A stretch of 13,301 bases of DNA from Chloroflexota bacterium (lineage in GTDB: Bacteria > Chloroflexota > Chloroflexia > Thermomicrobiales > JADLAZ01). The stretch lies in the NCBI GenBank assembly GCA_020849725.1, contig JADLAZ010000248.1, forward strand, positions 1-13,301. Direction: 5' to 3'. The notes beneath the pieces are model-generated. The model made no database searches, had not been told where the DNA came from, and was given only the letters and a program-made list of their open reading frames with translations. Made by a program: the position numbers and the translations under genes. Positions 1 through 9,197 of the stretch are shown here, piece by piece (position 1 is the stretch's first letter; every line of letters begins with the position of its first letter).

Positions 1-972
1 GCTGCGCTTGTCCGGCTCCAGCGACCGCTCGAACAGCGTGCCGAGGATGGCCGGCTCGATGCTGCCCCAGTCCAGCCGGGCGGCCGTCTCCAGGATCGCC
101 AGGTCGGCGGCGGTCAGGTCCAGCACCACGTCATCATCTGCCAGCGCTGTCGCGCCCGGCACGACCGATCGTTCGATGAACAGGCCGCCGTTGAAGTGGG
201 CGATGTCGTGCTCGCCGTAGGCGCCGCCGGTCGCCATGGCCGCGAACAGCGGCCGCAGCCGCCGGCCGAACTCCTCCGGCCGAGTGCGCGTGCGCTGCAC
301 CAGCCGAGTGAAGACGCCGCTCGGCAGCAGACCCAGGTCCTCGGCGAACAGGCAGAAGAGCAGCCGCATCAGAAAGCGCGCGGCCGCCTCCGGATGCGCG
401 CCACGCCCGCGCAGACCGGCGGCCAGCCGGGCGAACTCGGCCGCGGCCGCCTCGGTCGCCAGCGCGCGGGTCGTGCCGGGCCGCAGTTGGGCCGGCTCGG
501 TCACCAGCAGCCGCAGCACCTCCAGCGGCGGCCGGTCGCAGGTCGGCGTCGGCTGGTTGCGGGCCAGGTCGGCCAGGTCGAAGGCGTAGACCTGCGAGAC
601 GATGCCGGTGAACTTGGTGTGAACCTCGAAGCGGTCCAGATCGCAGACGACCAGCAGCGGCGGGTTCTCCAGGCTGTCGTGGTACTGGAGCAACTGCTGG
701 TAGGCCGCCTTGAGGTCCTTGTGCTTGCCCTTGTACTCCCAGGCAAAGTGGCCACGGAACCAGACGTCGGCCCAGCCGTCGCCGCCACCGGCCTTCTGGA
801 CGCCCTTCTCGAAGGTGTAGAAGGAGCCGGTGGCGTCGATTTCGGCCGGGGTCGGGTGGCCCAGCACGCGGCACAGGTCCAGGTAGTGCTGCTGGTAGCC
901 CTGGCGCTCGCTCAGCGTCGCGGCCTGCCAGCGGGCGATGAAGGTCGGCACGTCGAGGGTGGGGGTGGTCAC
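1..972 (-). CDS. MmeI-like (type IIL) restriction-modification enzyme, N-terminal part; continues past left edge
   Basis: Only the first 324 residues are present, read from a GTG start; the frame is still open at base 1. The N-terminus has the layout of MmeI-family single-chain enzymes, which join a PD-(D/E)XK nuclease to an adenine-specific DNA methyltransferase. Residues about 65-81 give D69-x9-E79-Y-K81, the D-x9-ExK spacing known for the MmeI catalytic motif, at nearly the same position in the chain. Other family-like patches are AYQQLLQYHDSLENPPLLVV (about 90-109), a helical segment with LLFCLFAEDLGLL (about 204-216), HFNGGLF, and FERSLEPDKR at the edge, which in relatives runs straight into the SAM-binding methyltransferase domain. 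That domain and the target-recognition domain would lie off-window, so an intact enzyme cannot be confirmed. No good Shine-Dalgarno precedes the GTG, and a downstream start would remove little. BREX PglX-type methyltransferases are related, but the visible nuclease motif favours type IIL. Confidence 0.85.
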   Translation of the reverse strand, partial: MTTPTLDVPTFIARWQAATLSERQGYQQHYLDLCRVLGHPTPAEIDATGSFYTFEKGVQKAGGGDGWADVWFRGHFAWEYKGKHKDLKAAYQQLLQYHDSLENPPLLVVCDLDRFEVHTKFTGIVSQVYAFDLADLARNQPTPTCDRPPLEVLRLLVTEPAQLRPGTTRALATEAAAAEFARLAAGLRGRGAHPEAAARFLMRLLFCLFAEDLGLLPSGVFTRLVQRTRTRPEEFGRRLRPLFAAMATGGAYGEHDIAHFNGGLFIERSVVPGATALADDDVVLDLTAADLAILETAARLDWGSIEPAILGTLFERSLEPDKRS

Positions 973-1063
973 GGTGGGCGGGCCGTCCTGTGGGCGAGCG
1001 GGTCGTGGGTCAGTGGACCGGGAGAGTGTAGCAGGCGGGACGGGATGCGGGCAGGGCTGGCGG

Positions 1064-1095
1064 GCGCTTCGGCGCCACGACGTTCGCCGGCGCGG
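1064..1095 (+). repeat. 32-bp intergenic repeat, copy A
   Basis: This 32-bp segment matches 11885-11916 at 29 of 32 positions in the same orientation; the shared core of 14 bases is cggcgccacgacgt. It begins within a GGCGC-TTCG-GCGCC hairpin (1063-1076), which has a UUCG tetraloop if read from the plus strand. Its last nine bases form the left arm of the hairpin at 1085-1128. Both copies are intergenic, which argues against coding similarity. It could be a REP-like element. Confidence 0.55.
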
Positions 1096-1128
1096 ACCGG
1101 GTTCGAACCGGGGGAACCCGCGCCGGTG
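1085..1128 (-). terminator. Candidate GC-rich terminator hairpin after the bicupin gene
   Basis: CCGGCGCGG at 1087-1095 is complementary to CCGCGCCGG at 1118-1126, and the pairing extends outward by a G-T wobble and a C-G pair. The stem starts 33 bases past the bicupin stop codon. The loop holds the perfect palindrome GGTTCGAACC (1100-1109). There is no T-rich tract after the stem on the minus strand, so an intrinsic terminator is only one possibility. Confidence 0.4.
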
Positions 1129-1161
1129 GGGTGTGTGACCGCCAGGCCCTGCGGCGCGACG

Positions 1162-2361
1162 TCAGCCGGCGGCCGGCACGATCGTCGCGTCGAGCAGCAC
1201 CAGCGGCTCGCCGTCGAGCGGCTCCAGCCAGGCGGCCATGCCGGCCGGGATGCCGGCGTGGTCGTGCGGCGCCAGCGTCGCCACCGCCGGGCCGAGTTGC
1301 AGCCGGCCCCGGCCGCGCCGCACCGACAGGATGCGATAGGCATCGCCGCTCAGGTCGCGGCCGCCGGCGTCCACACGGCTGATGGCCAACTCCAGGCCGC
1401 CGGTGACTGGCGTGGCCGTGCGTGCGGCTGGGATGAGGACCTCCCGGCGCGTGCCGGGCCAGCCGGCGGCCGTGGCAATGGCGCGATCGATGAGAACCGA
1501 ACCGTTCATCGGCGGCGCGTCGAGCGGGACCTCGGCGAAGTCGTCGTAGGGGCGCAGGCGCGGCTCGACGTCGGCGAAGATGCCCCAGCCCCCCAGCCGC
1601 AGCGAGCCGAAGACGAACGGCACCAGATGATCGTCAGCGGCCAGGTTGTCGAAGCCGTGATCGACCAGCGGTGGGATCGGCATGGCGTAGCCCTCGCGCA
1701 GCGTCGTCGCGTGGTCGCCCAGCAGTGTTCGGCCGTGCAGCGGCGCGTAGCCGAGGTGGATCTCGACGCCTTGCTGGTGACGGTGCGTCGTCTGGCCGAC
1801 GCTGCCGGCGACGACGAGCGCGTTGTTCCAGGAGTGAAAGTCGCCGTACACCAGCGGCACGATGACGACGGTGATGCCCGGCACTTTGAAGGTGCCCTGC
1901 TCCGGCAGGTCGAGGTCGCTGGCCGTCCACAGGCCGTGGCCGCCGGTGACGCGGTTGAGGTTGGCGACAAGCCGCTCGCGGATCAGCGCGACCGCGTCGT
2001 CCTGGCCAGCGGTCAGGTGGTCGTCAAGCGCCGCCCGCGCCAGGCGCAGGCCGCGGTCGTAGGCCGCCACCGTGCCGACGACGGCGCGGACATCGGCCGG
2101 TACTGGCACGAGTGACAGCTCCTCCAGCCCGCGCAGTGCACTGATGGCGCGGGCGACGGCCGGCGTCGGCGCGGGCAGGCGATCGAGCAGCATGCGCGCC
2201 GCTCGGAAGGCGCCGACCGTCTGGGTGCGGAAGGCGTAGGCGAACAGCCGGCCCAGCGCGACGTCGTCGTCGGTCAGGTGAAAGACGCCGTAGCCGTGAG
2301 CCTGGCTCCAGGCGATCTGGTCCAGCACCTGCCGGTAGGCGCCGCTCATCTCTCGTTCCAT
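1162..2361 (-). CDS. Bicupin protein of unknown function
   Basis: I do not recognise a named family for this 399-residue soluble protein. The middle carries both cupin motifs: H193-x-H195-x4-E200, then H235-x3-N239 preceded by a proline-rich turn. These are the usual metal ligands plus the conserved Asn of a metal-binding cupin. Residues about 340-399 look like a second cupin fold (a run of short beta strands with GRGRLQLG and a PAGMAAWL turn), similar in style to the C-terminal domain of mannose-6-phosphate isomerases but without the His ligands. Residues 1-140 are mainly helical and unlike a cupin. No signal peptide or membrane segment is visible. The start is ATG 2361, preceded by AGGGAG (2366-2371) at 4 bases; the in-frame ATG at residue 5 lacks such a site. 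It lies 154 bases after the E1-beta gene on the same strand, so co-transcription is possible but not tight. A sugar or keto-acid isomerase or dioxygenase is possible; no substrate can be named. Confidence 0.8.
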   Translation of the reverse strand: MEREMSGAYRQVLDQIAWSQAHGYGVFHLTDDDVALGRLFAYAFRTQTVGAFRAARMLLDRLPAPTPAVARAISALRGLEELSLVPVPADVRAVVGTVAAYDRGLRLARAALDDHLTAGQDDAVALIRERLVANLNRVTGGHGLWTASDLDLPEQGTFKVPGITVVIVPLVYGDFHSWNNALVVAGSVGQTTHRHQQGVEIHLGYAPLHGRTLLGDHATTLREGYAMPIPPLVDHGFDNLAADDHLVPFVFGSLRLGGWGIFADVEPRLRPYDDFAEVPLDAPPMNGSVLIDRAIATAAGWPGTRREVLIPAARTATPVTGGLELAISRVDAGGRDLSGDAYRILSVRRGRGRLQLGPAVATLAPHDHAGIPAGMAAWLEPLDGEPLVLLDATIVPAAG

Positions 2362-2423
2362 GCTGCTCCCTGGACCACCAGCGCCGACAGGGTGCGGGCG
2401 GCCCGCTCCGCGCCACCCGCGGC

Positions 2424-2440
2424 CAGCGCGCCGCGCGCTG
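2424..2440 (-). terminator. Candidate hairpin between the E1-beta and bicupin genes
   Basis: CAGCGCG and CGCGCTG form a 7-bp perfect stem around a 3-base loop, 75 bases after the E1-beta stop on the minus strand. There is no T tract, so it may be a weak terminator, an RNA-processing site or an mRNA-stabilising hairpin separating E1 expression from the bicupin gene. Confidence 0.35.
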
Positions 2441-2515
2441 ACCCGCCGCAGCCTCGATCCACACTGGCTCTTATTCGCGCTGCTTCGCGTCCACTCGCGG
2501 TTTCCGTGACCAGCT

Positions 2516-3538
2516 TCAGTCGGCGACGGCCGCGGCGTACTGGCGCGCCGGCAGCAGCCCCCGCACCGCCGCGACGATGTCCTCGACCTGCGGCGCGGCA
2601 GCGCGCTCCAGGTGCTGGTTGTAGGGCACCGGGCAGTTCTTGCTGCCCAGCCGCACGATCGGCGCGTCCAGGTAGTCGAAGACGTCGTCCATCAGCGCCA
2701 TGGCGATCTCGCCAGCGACGCCACCGCGCTCGTGGGCCTCGTGGCAGACGAGCAGGTGGTTGGTCTTCTTGACCGAGCGAGCGATCGTCTCCACATCCAG
2801 CGGCACCAGCGTCCTCGGGTCGATGACCTCCAACTCGATGCCGTCGGCCGCCAGCACCTCGGCCGCCTCGATCGCCTTGTGGACCAGCGTGTGGACGCCG
2901 ACGACGGTCACGTGCCGGCCCGGCCGCTTGATGTCGGCTTGACCGAACGGGATGGTGTAGTCGTCGGCCGGCACCTCCATGCGCAGCTTCGAGTCGAGGT
3001 AGAGCAGCTTGTGCTCCAGGAAGATGACCGGGTTGTCGTCGCGAATGGCCGTCTTCAGCAGCCCCTTCGCGTCATATGGCGTCGACGGCACAACGACCTT
3101 CAGGCCAGGGATGTGCAGGAACCAGGCCTCCAGGCTCTGCGAGTGCTGCGCCGCCGAGCCGCGGCCGGTGCCCTCCTGGGCGCGAATGACCAGCGGCACG
3201 GTCGCCTTGCCACCGAACATGTAGCGCAGCTTGGCGGCCTGGTTGACGATCGGCTCCATCGCCAGGCCGACGAAATCGACGTACATCAGCTCGACGACCG
3301 GGCGCATGCCGGTCAGTGCCGCGCCGACGCCAACGGCGACGAAGCCCTCCTCGGAGATGGGCGTGTCGCGCACGCGCGCCAGCCCGTACTTGTCGACCAG
3401 CCCGCGCGTGACGCCAAAGATGCCGCCGCCCTGCCCCCACTGGGCGATGTCCTCCCCCATCAGGAAGACGCGCTCGTCGCGCGCCATCTCCTCGTCGAGC
3501 GCCGCCCGCAACGCCTCGGCGTAGTTCAACTCAGGCAT
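2516..3538 (-). CDS. pdhB: 2-oxoacid dehydrogenase E1 component, beta subunit (pyruvate/acetoin type)
   Basis: This 340-residue protein has the full length expected of an E1-beta subunit. With E1-alpha it forms an alpha2beta2 thiamine-diphosphate enzyme that decarboxylates a 2-oxoacid (pyruvate, branched-chain oxoacid) or cleaves acetoin, and passes the acyl group to lipoyl-E2. The N-terminus [14 protein letters not shown], then [22 protein letters not shown] residues, leads to DTPISEEGF, where E63 is the Glu expected to activate the cofactor. [20 protein letters not shown] and the [21 protein letters not shown] stretch are family signatures. The C-terminal transketolase domain contains [12 protein letters not shown]. 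The ATG is preceded by GGAGG at 6 bases inside the E1-alpha gene, and the two genes overlap by 8 bases, so translation is probably coupled. The substrate cannot be fixed from sequence; pyruvate is assumed for the symbol, and acoB is the main alternative. Confidence 0.93.
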   Translation of the reverse strand: MPELNYAEALRAALDEEMARDERVFLMGEDIAQWGQGGGIFGVTRGLVDKYGLARVRDTPISEEGFVAVGVGAALTGMRPVVELMYVDFVGLAMEPIVNQAAKLRYMFGGKATVPLVIRAQEGTGRGSAAQHSQSLEAWFLHIPGLKVVVPSTPYDAKGLLKTAIRDDNPVIFLEHKLLYLDSKLRMEVPADDYTIPFGQADIKRPGRHVTVVGVHTLVHKAIEAAEVLAADGIELEVIDPRTLVPLDVETIARSVKKTNHLLVCHEAHERGGVAGEIAMALMDDVFDYLDAPIVRLGSKNCPVPYNQHLERAAAPQVEDIVAAVRGLLPARQYAAAVAD

Positions 3539-4535
3539 AGACGTCCTCCATCAGCGTCTCGAGTGCCGGCTCGGGACTGTCGCGGGCGAATTGCTCGGCC
3601 TCGGCCAGCTCGTGCTGGACCTGCTCCGCCAGTGCCGTCGCTGACGCCTCGGTCAGCACACCACGCTCGATCAGCTGGGCGCGGAAGGCCGGGATCGGGT
3701 CCATCGCCTGCCACTGGCTCACTTCCTCGCGCGTCCGGTAGCGCTCGGTGTCGCCGACGTTGTGGCCACGCAACCGGTAGGTCTTGGCGACGATCAGGCT
3801 GGGGCCGTCGCCGCGCCGCGCTCGCGCCACGGCCGCCGCGGCCGTCTCGTAGACGGCCAGCACGTTCATGCCGTCGACGGTGACGCCGGGGAAGCCAAAC
3901 GCCTGCGCCCGCACCGACAAGTCCTCGAGGCCGGTCATCTGGACGATGCTGGCCGACATGGCGTACTGATTGTTCTCGCACAGATAGACGATCGGCAGCT
4001 TCCAGGCGGCGGCCATGTTGGCGCACTCATAGAAGGCGCCCTGGTTGATGGCGCCGTCGCCGAAGAAGGCGATCGACACGTTGTCGTTCCCGCGCAACTG
4101 GCAGGCGAGCGCCGCGCCGGTGGCCAGGCCCATGCCGCCACCGACGATGCCGTTGGCGCCGAGCATGCCCTTGTCCAGATCGGCAATGTGCATGCTGCCG
4201 CCCTTGCCCTTGCAGTAGCCGGTCGCCTTGCCCAGCAACTCGGCCATCATCAGGCTCAGGTCGCAATCCTTGGCGATGCAGTGGCCGTGGCCGCGGTGGG
4301 TGCTGGCGATGTAGTCGCCATCCTTCAGCGCAGCGCAGGCGCCGACGGCGACCGCCTCCATGCCGACATAGGGGTGGGTCGAGCCGCGGATCAGCCCGTC
4401 GTTGAACAGGTCATGGATGCGAGTATCGAACCCACGGATCGCCAGCATTTGCCAGAACATGTGCTTGAGTCGCTCGTCGCTCAAGCCGATGCCCCGCTGC
4501 TGATCGCCAGGCGTCGCCGTCGTCGCAGGCTGCAT
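3531..4535 (-). CDS. pdhA: 2-oxoacid dehydrogenase E1 component, alpha subunit (pyruvate/acetoin type)
   Basis: This 334-residue subunit binds thiamine diphosphate at the alpha/beta interface. The Mg-TPP motif is clear: G159-D160-G161 opens it and N188-N189 (CENNQYAMS) closes it. [13 protein letters not shown] (about 78-90) and [10 protein letters not shown] (about 110-119) are family signatures, and the mobile loop near 254-268 reads [14 protein letters not shown], with the active-site His258. The two phospho-regulated Ser of mitochondrial enzymes are absent from this loop, as is usual in bacteria. The start is ATG 4535 with GGAGAGG (4541-4547) at 5 bases. It is first in a minus-strand unit with E1-beta. 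No lipoyl acyltransferase (E2) or dihydrolipoyl dehydrogenase (E3) gene follows, so partners must be encoded elsewhere. The short loop ending in GD-x3-YR resembles acetoin dehydrogenase alpha subunits as much as pyruvate dehydrogenase, so acoA is an alternative. Confidence 0.93.
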   Translation of the reverse strand: MQPATTATPGDQQRGIGLSDERLKHMFWQMLAIRGFDTRIHDLFNDGLIRGSTHPYVGMEAVAVGACAALKDGDYIASTHRGHGHCIAKDCDLSLMMAELLGKATGYCKGKGGSMHIADLDKGMLGANGIVGGGMGLATGAALACQLRGNDNVSIAFFGDGAINQGAFYECANMAAAWKLPIVYLCENNQYAMSASIVQMTGLEDLSVRAQAFGFPGVTVDGMNVLAVYETAAAAVARARRGDGPSLIVAKTYRLRGHNVGDTERYRTREEVSQWQAMDPIPAFRAQLIERGVLTEASATALAEQVQHELAEAEQFARDSPEPALETLMEDVYA

Positions 4536-4574
4536 GCGCGCCTCTCCACCTTACTCGATGACACCAGTCGTCCG

Positions 4575-4592
4575 GCCGCCTAACCCGGCGGC
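4575..4592 (-). promoter_or_regulatory. Hairpin in the probable E1-alpha mRNA leader
   Basis: GCCGCC (4575-4580) and GGCGGC (4587-4592) form a 6-bp perfect inverted repeat around a 6-base loop. It lies between the candidate -10 box at 4599-4604 and the ribosome binding site at 4541-4547, so it would be at the extreme 5' end of the mRNA or act as a DNA operator. No known regulator site is recognised. Confidence 0.3.
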
Positions 4593-4598
4593 ATCCTC

Positions 4599-4604
4599 AC
4601 TATA
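4599..4604 (-). promoter_or_regulatory. Candidate -10 box (TATAGT) for the E1 operon
   Basis: On the minus strand TATAGT stands 63 bases before the E1-alpha start, in an otherwise GC-rich gap. No convincing -35 hexamer sits 16-18 bases upstream, so this is a candidate based on the -10 alone. Confidence 0.35.
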
Positions 4605-4647
4605 CACCGATTCGCCGTCAGTCGCGACCGGCCGGCGCGCTGGCGAC

Positions 4648-4863
4648 TCACGACACCTCGACGGCGTCAGCTGGCGGATAGATGCCCAGCGCCGCGCGCA
4701 GCGCCGTCAACTCGCCCAGCCGGCGGTCGATCTGCGCCAGCGTATCGGCGCGCGGCTGACGCTCATACTCGTCGCGCAGCTCCAGCAGCAGTCCCGCCAG
4801 CCGCGCCACGCGGCGCACTGTCGCCAGCACGTCGCCATTATGGGTCGGCGTTCCGTTCGCCAT
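4648..4863 (-). CDS. Small protein of 71 residues, unknown function
   Basis: No family is recognised. The protein is charged and mostly helical: residues about 10-61 could form two amphipathic helices, with leucines and alternating Arg/Glu/Asp (LLLELRDEYE, LAQIDRRLGELTALRAALG), suggestive of a helical hairpin or short coiled coil. It has no cysteine pairs, signal peptide or membrane segment. ATG 4863 is chosen because AAGGA (4873-4877) precedes it at 9 bases. An in-frame extension to an ATG at 4935 adds a low-quality Arg- and Cys-containing stretch and is less likely. The gene follows ligA on the same strand after a 144-base gap that includes a hairpin, so it may be an independent unit or a read-through product of ligA. 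The name of an exodeoxyribonuclease small subunit came to mind because of length and helicity, but no diagnostic residues support it. Confidence 0.6.
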   Translation of the reverse strand: MANGTPTHNGDVLATVRRVARLAGLLLELRDEYERQPRADTLAQIDRRLGELTALRAALGIYPPADAVEVS

Positions 4864-4985
4864 CACTCTCTGTCCTTGTCGTCCGCATCGACGGCGCCGG
4901 CATGGCGCGGCATCGCCCACGCCCGCTGCCATCATTATCGACGATTGCCGGCCAGCCGGCGATGCCCTCGTCCGGTCCCGTGGTC

Positions 4986-5002
4986 ACCGGCCCTGTGCCG
5001 GT
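4986..5002 (-). terminator. Candidate terminator hairpin just after ligA
   Basis: ACCGGC (4986-4991) pairs with GCCGGT (4997-5002) around a 5-base loop. On the minus strand it begins 5 bases after the ligA stop codon. It has no T tract, so strength is uncertain; further GCCGGC palindromes lie at 4947-4960. Confidence 0.4.
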
Positions 5003-5007
5003 CCGGG

Positions 5008-7104
<2,097 letters not shown>

Positions 7105-7109
7105 TCACC

Positions 7110-7117
7110 GGTATACT
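7110..7117. promoter_or_regulatory. Possible overlapping divergent -10 boxes between ligA and the nuclease gene
   Basis: The palindrome GTATAC (7111-7116) gives TATACT on the plus strand (7112-7117) and TATACC on the minus strand (7110-7115). Each is placed to start a short leader of roughly 20 bases on the ligA side and 55 bases on the nuclease side. Neither direction has a good -35 at 16-18 bases, so the call rests on this AT-rich island in GC-rich surroundings. If real, the two promoters would occlude each other. Confidence 0.35.
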
Positions 7118-7178
7118 GTGCCCGTTCTCAAGACGTTCGGCTAGCGTGCCAGTCGCCGGGCGCACCCCAGGGACCACC

Positions 7179-9197
7179 GTGTCGGATAGTTTCCCCCGAG
7201 CCAATTTTGTTGTCGACCAGGCGCGCGCGTATCTCGCGGCGCACCGAGATCGGGCGCCGGAGGCGGCGCTGGTGGCGCACGTCTTCGGCCAGCGCGGTCG
7301 GGTCGACCTGTGGCGGGCGTTGCTGCGGGCAGCCCTGGAGCAGGCCGACGGCTTCGTGCTGCGGGCCGACGAGGTGTGGGAGATCGCGCGTCCCGCGCCG
7401 CCCGGCCTCGACGCCTACACGGTGCTGGATGTCGAGACGACCGGCCTGAACCCGCGCCAGCAGCGCATCATCGAGATCGCCCTGCACCGTTACCGCGCCG
7501 GCGCCTGCGTCGGCCGCTGGTCGACACCGCTCAACCCGCAGCGGCGCGTACCCGCCTACGTCCGGCATCTGACCGGCCTGACCGAAGATGGCCTGGCGGA
7601 AGCCCCCGTCTTCGCCGCGATCGTCGACGAGCTGGCCGGCTGGCTGATCGATGAGCCGCTCGTCGGGCACAACGTCGCCTTTGACGTGGCGTTCCTGAAC
7701 GCCGAGCTGGCCCGGTTGGACCGGTCGCCGCTGGCGAATCCAACTCTGGACACGTTGCCGCTGGCGGTGGCGCTGCTGCCGGGCCTGCGCCGGCCCAACC
7801 TGGATGCCGTTGCCACCGCACTGGGCGTGATGGCGCCACGGCGGCACCGCGCCGACGCCGATGTCACCATCACCGCCGCCTGCTTCACCCGCCTGGCCGC
7901 GCGCGCCGCCGAGCGTGGCGCGACGACCTGGGATGACCTGGCGGCGCTGACGGCGAGCGGTGTCGCGCTGCCAACCGAGCCAACCCAGCCAGCGCGGCGC
8001 GGCTGGTCGGTGCTGGACCGCGCCTTGCTCGACGTGATCCCGCCCCGGCCTGGCGTCTACCTGATGCGCGACGCCGCCGGCACGATCGTCTACGTCGGCA
8101 AGGCCAAGAACCTGCGCCACCGCGTGCGCTCGTACTACTCGCAGCCGCTCGGCCTGACTCGGAAAATGGACGGCCTGCTGGAGACGGTCAAGCGCATCGA
8201 CGTCGAGGTGGTTGGGTCGGAATTGGAGGCGCTGCTGCTCGAGTCGCGCCTGATCAAGCAGGAACAGCCGCGCTACAACATTCAGCAGCGCTACTATGAC
8301 CACTACCCGTTCATCAAGATCGACGTGGCGATGCCTTACCCGCGCATCGTCGCCACGCGCGCGATCGAGGACGATGGCGCGCGCTACTTCGGCCCGTTTC
8401 GCAACGCTGGCGCGGTCCAAACGACGATCGACCTGATCACCGAGCTATTCCCGATCCGCACCTGCACCAACAAGGTCACGGACCCGGCGCGGCGCTGGCG
8501 GCCGTGCCTGCGCCTCGACTTCGGCCAGTGCCTTGGGCCATGCGTCGGCCGGACGACCGTGGACGTCTACCGGGCGCTCATCGACGATATCATCGCCTAC
8601 CTGGACGGCCGGCGCGACCCCCTCGTCAACCGGCTGTGGGAGCAACTGCGCGCCGCCAGCGACCGGCTTGACTTCGAGCGCGCCGCCCGCCTGCGCGATG
8701 CCATTCGTCAGGTGACGGAGGTCACCGTTAGTCAATCACTGCTGACGTCGGCCGTCGCGCGCACACACCTGCTGATCGCACTGCCCTCAGTTGAGGCAGG
8801 TGCGCGCGAGGTGCTGCTCATCCTGAGCGGGCGGCTGGCGGCGCAAGTTCGCCTGCCAGCCGGCGAGGCGGTCGCCGCCTCGGCCGGGCGCTTGCACGCC
8901 GCCTGGGCCACGGCGGCGGCGAGCGCCCCAGTCGCCGGCCAGCACCCTGTCGGTCAGGAGGCCATCGACGAGATCGCCATCATCAGCCGCTGGCTCCACC
9001 AGCACGCCGGCAGCCCGTCAATCGTGCCGCTGCCGGCTACCCCCGAGTCACCCGTCGCCTGGGAGATCACCGTGGCCAGCGTGCCGGATTGCCACCGCGC
9101 AAGCGCCGGGCCACCGGCGCCCGCGCCCGTGGTCGTGTCGGACGAGTCACTCCTCGACGAGTCGGCCGTGTACGAGCCGCTCGTCGCCGACCCATGA
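7179..9197 (+). CDS. DnaQ-type DEDDh exonuclease fused to UvrC/Cho-type GIY-YIG nuclease
   Basis: This 672-residue fusion should join 3'-5' exonuclease and DNA-damage incision activities. Residues 1-80 are a small helical, winged-helix-like region. Residues about 80-245 are a DnaQ/epsilon fold with all DEDDh ligands: D84-x-E86 (DVETTGL), D169 (HNVAFD), and H223-x4-D228. The GIY-YIG domain (about 289-375) has GVY (292-294), YVG (305-307) and E355 in ALLLESRLIK, the expected catalytic Glu. Four cysteines (C429, C443, C451, C455; PCLRLDFGQCLGPC) match the [4Fe-4S] cysteines of UvrC. A UVR motif follows (about 479-514). The UvrC C-terminal RNase H-like and HhH domains are absent, so it is closer to Cho. 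Mycobacteria are known to carry DnaQ-Cho fusions of this build. GTG 7179 is chosen over GTG 7146 because AGGGA (7169-7173) precedes it at 5 bases. It overlaps nth by ATGA. Confidence 0.92.
   Translation: MSDSFPRANFVVDQARAYLAAHRDRAPEAALVAHVFGQRGRVDLWRALLRAALEQADGFVLRADEVWEIARPAPPGLDAYTVLDVETTGLNPRQQRIIEIALHRYRAGACVGRWSTPLNPQRRVPAYVRHLTGLTEDGLAEAPVFAAIVDELAGWLIDEPLVGHNVAFDVAFLNAELARLDRSPLANPTLDTLPLAVALLPGLRRPNLDAVATALGVMAPRRHRADADVTITAACFTRLAARAAERGATTWDDLAALTASGVALPTEPTQPARRGWSVLDRALLDVIPPRPGVYLMRDAAGTIVYVGKAKNLRHRVRSYYSQPLGLTRKMDGLLETVKRIDVEVVGSELEALLLESRLIKQEQPRYNIQQRYYDHYPFIKIDVAMPYPRIVATRAIEDDGARYFGPFRNAGAVQTTIDLITELFPIRTCTNKVTDPARRWRPCLRLDFGQCLGPCVGRTTVDVYRALIDDIIAYLDGRRDPLVNRLWEQLRAASDRLDFERAARLRDAIRQVTEVTVSQSLLTSAVARTHLLIALPSVEAGAREVLLILSGRLAAQVRLPAGEAVAASAGRLHAAWATAAASAPVAGQHPVGQEAIDEIAIISRWLHQHAGSPSIVPLPATPESPVAWEITVASVPDCHRASAGPPAPAPVVVSDESLLDESAVYEPLVADP

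Noticed and set aside
134..874. Minus-strand 246-residue frame inside the MmeI-like gene
   Set aside because: It is out of frame with the recognisable enzyme, which starts at 972 and reads through to base 1 with MmeI motifs.
1097..1128. Possible tRNA, from the GGTTCGAACC palindrome resembling a T-arm
   Set aside because: No cloverleaf fits: the T-stem is imperfect on both strands, the flanking sequence pairs with itself as a hairpin, and no anticodon arm or CCA end is present.
196..2115. Long plus-strand frame (639 residues) opposite the MmeI-like and bicupin genes
   Set aside because: It has low-complexity, Arg/Ala/Gln-rich sequence, spans two genes and an intergenic hairpin, and shows no motif; it is an antisense artefact of high-GC codon bias.
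2612..3883. Plus-strand 423-residue frame across the E1 genes
   Set aside because: Antisense of E1-beta and E1-alpha, with His/Asp/Gln/Arg-rich composition and no family signature.
7146..7178. Longer start (GTG 7146) for the exonuclease-nuclease gene
   Set aside because: No ribosome binding site precedes it, whereas GTG 7179 has AGGGA at 5 bases.
7128..8420. Minus-strand 430-residue frame opposite the DnaQ-Cho gene
   Set aside because: Antisense shadow of a well-supported gene; composition is biased and no motifs are present.
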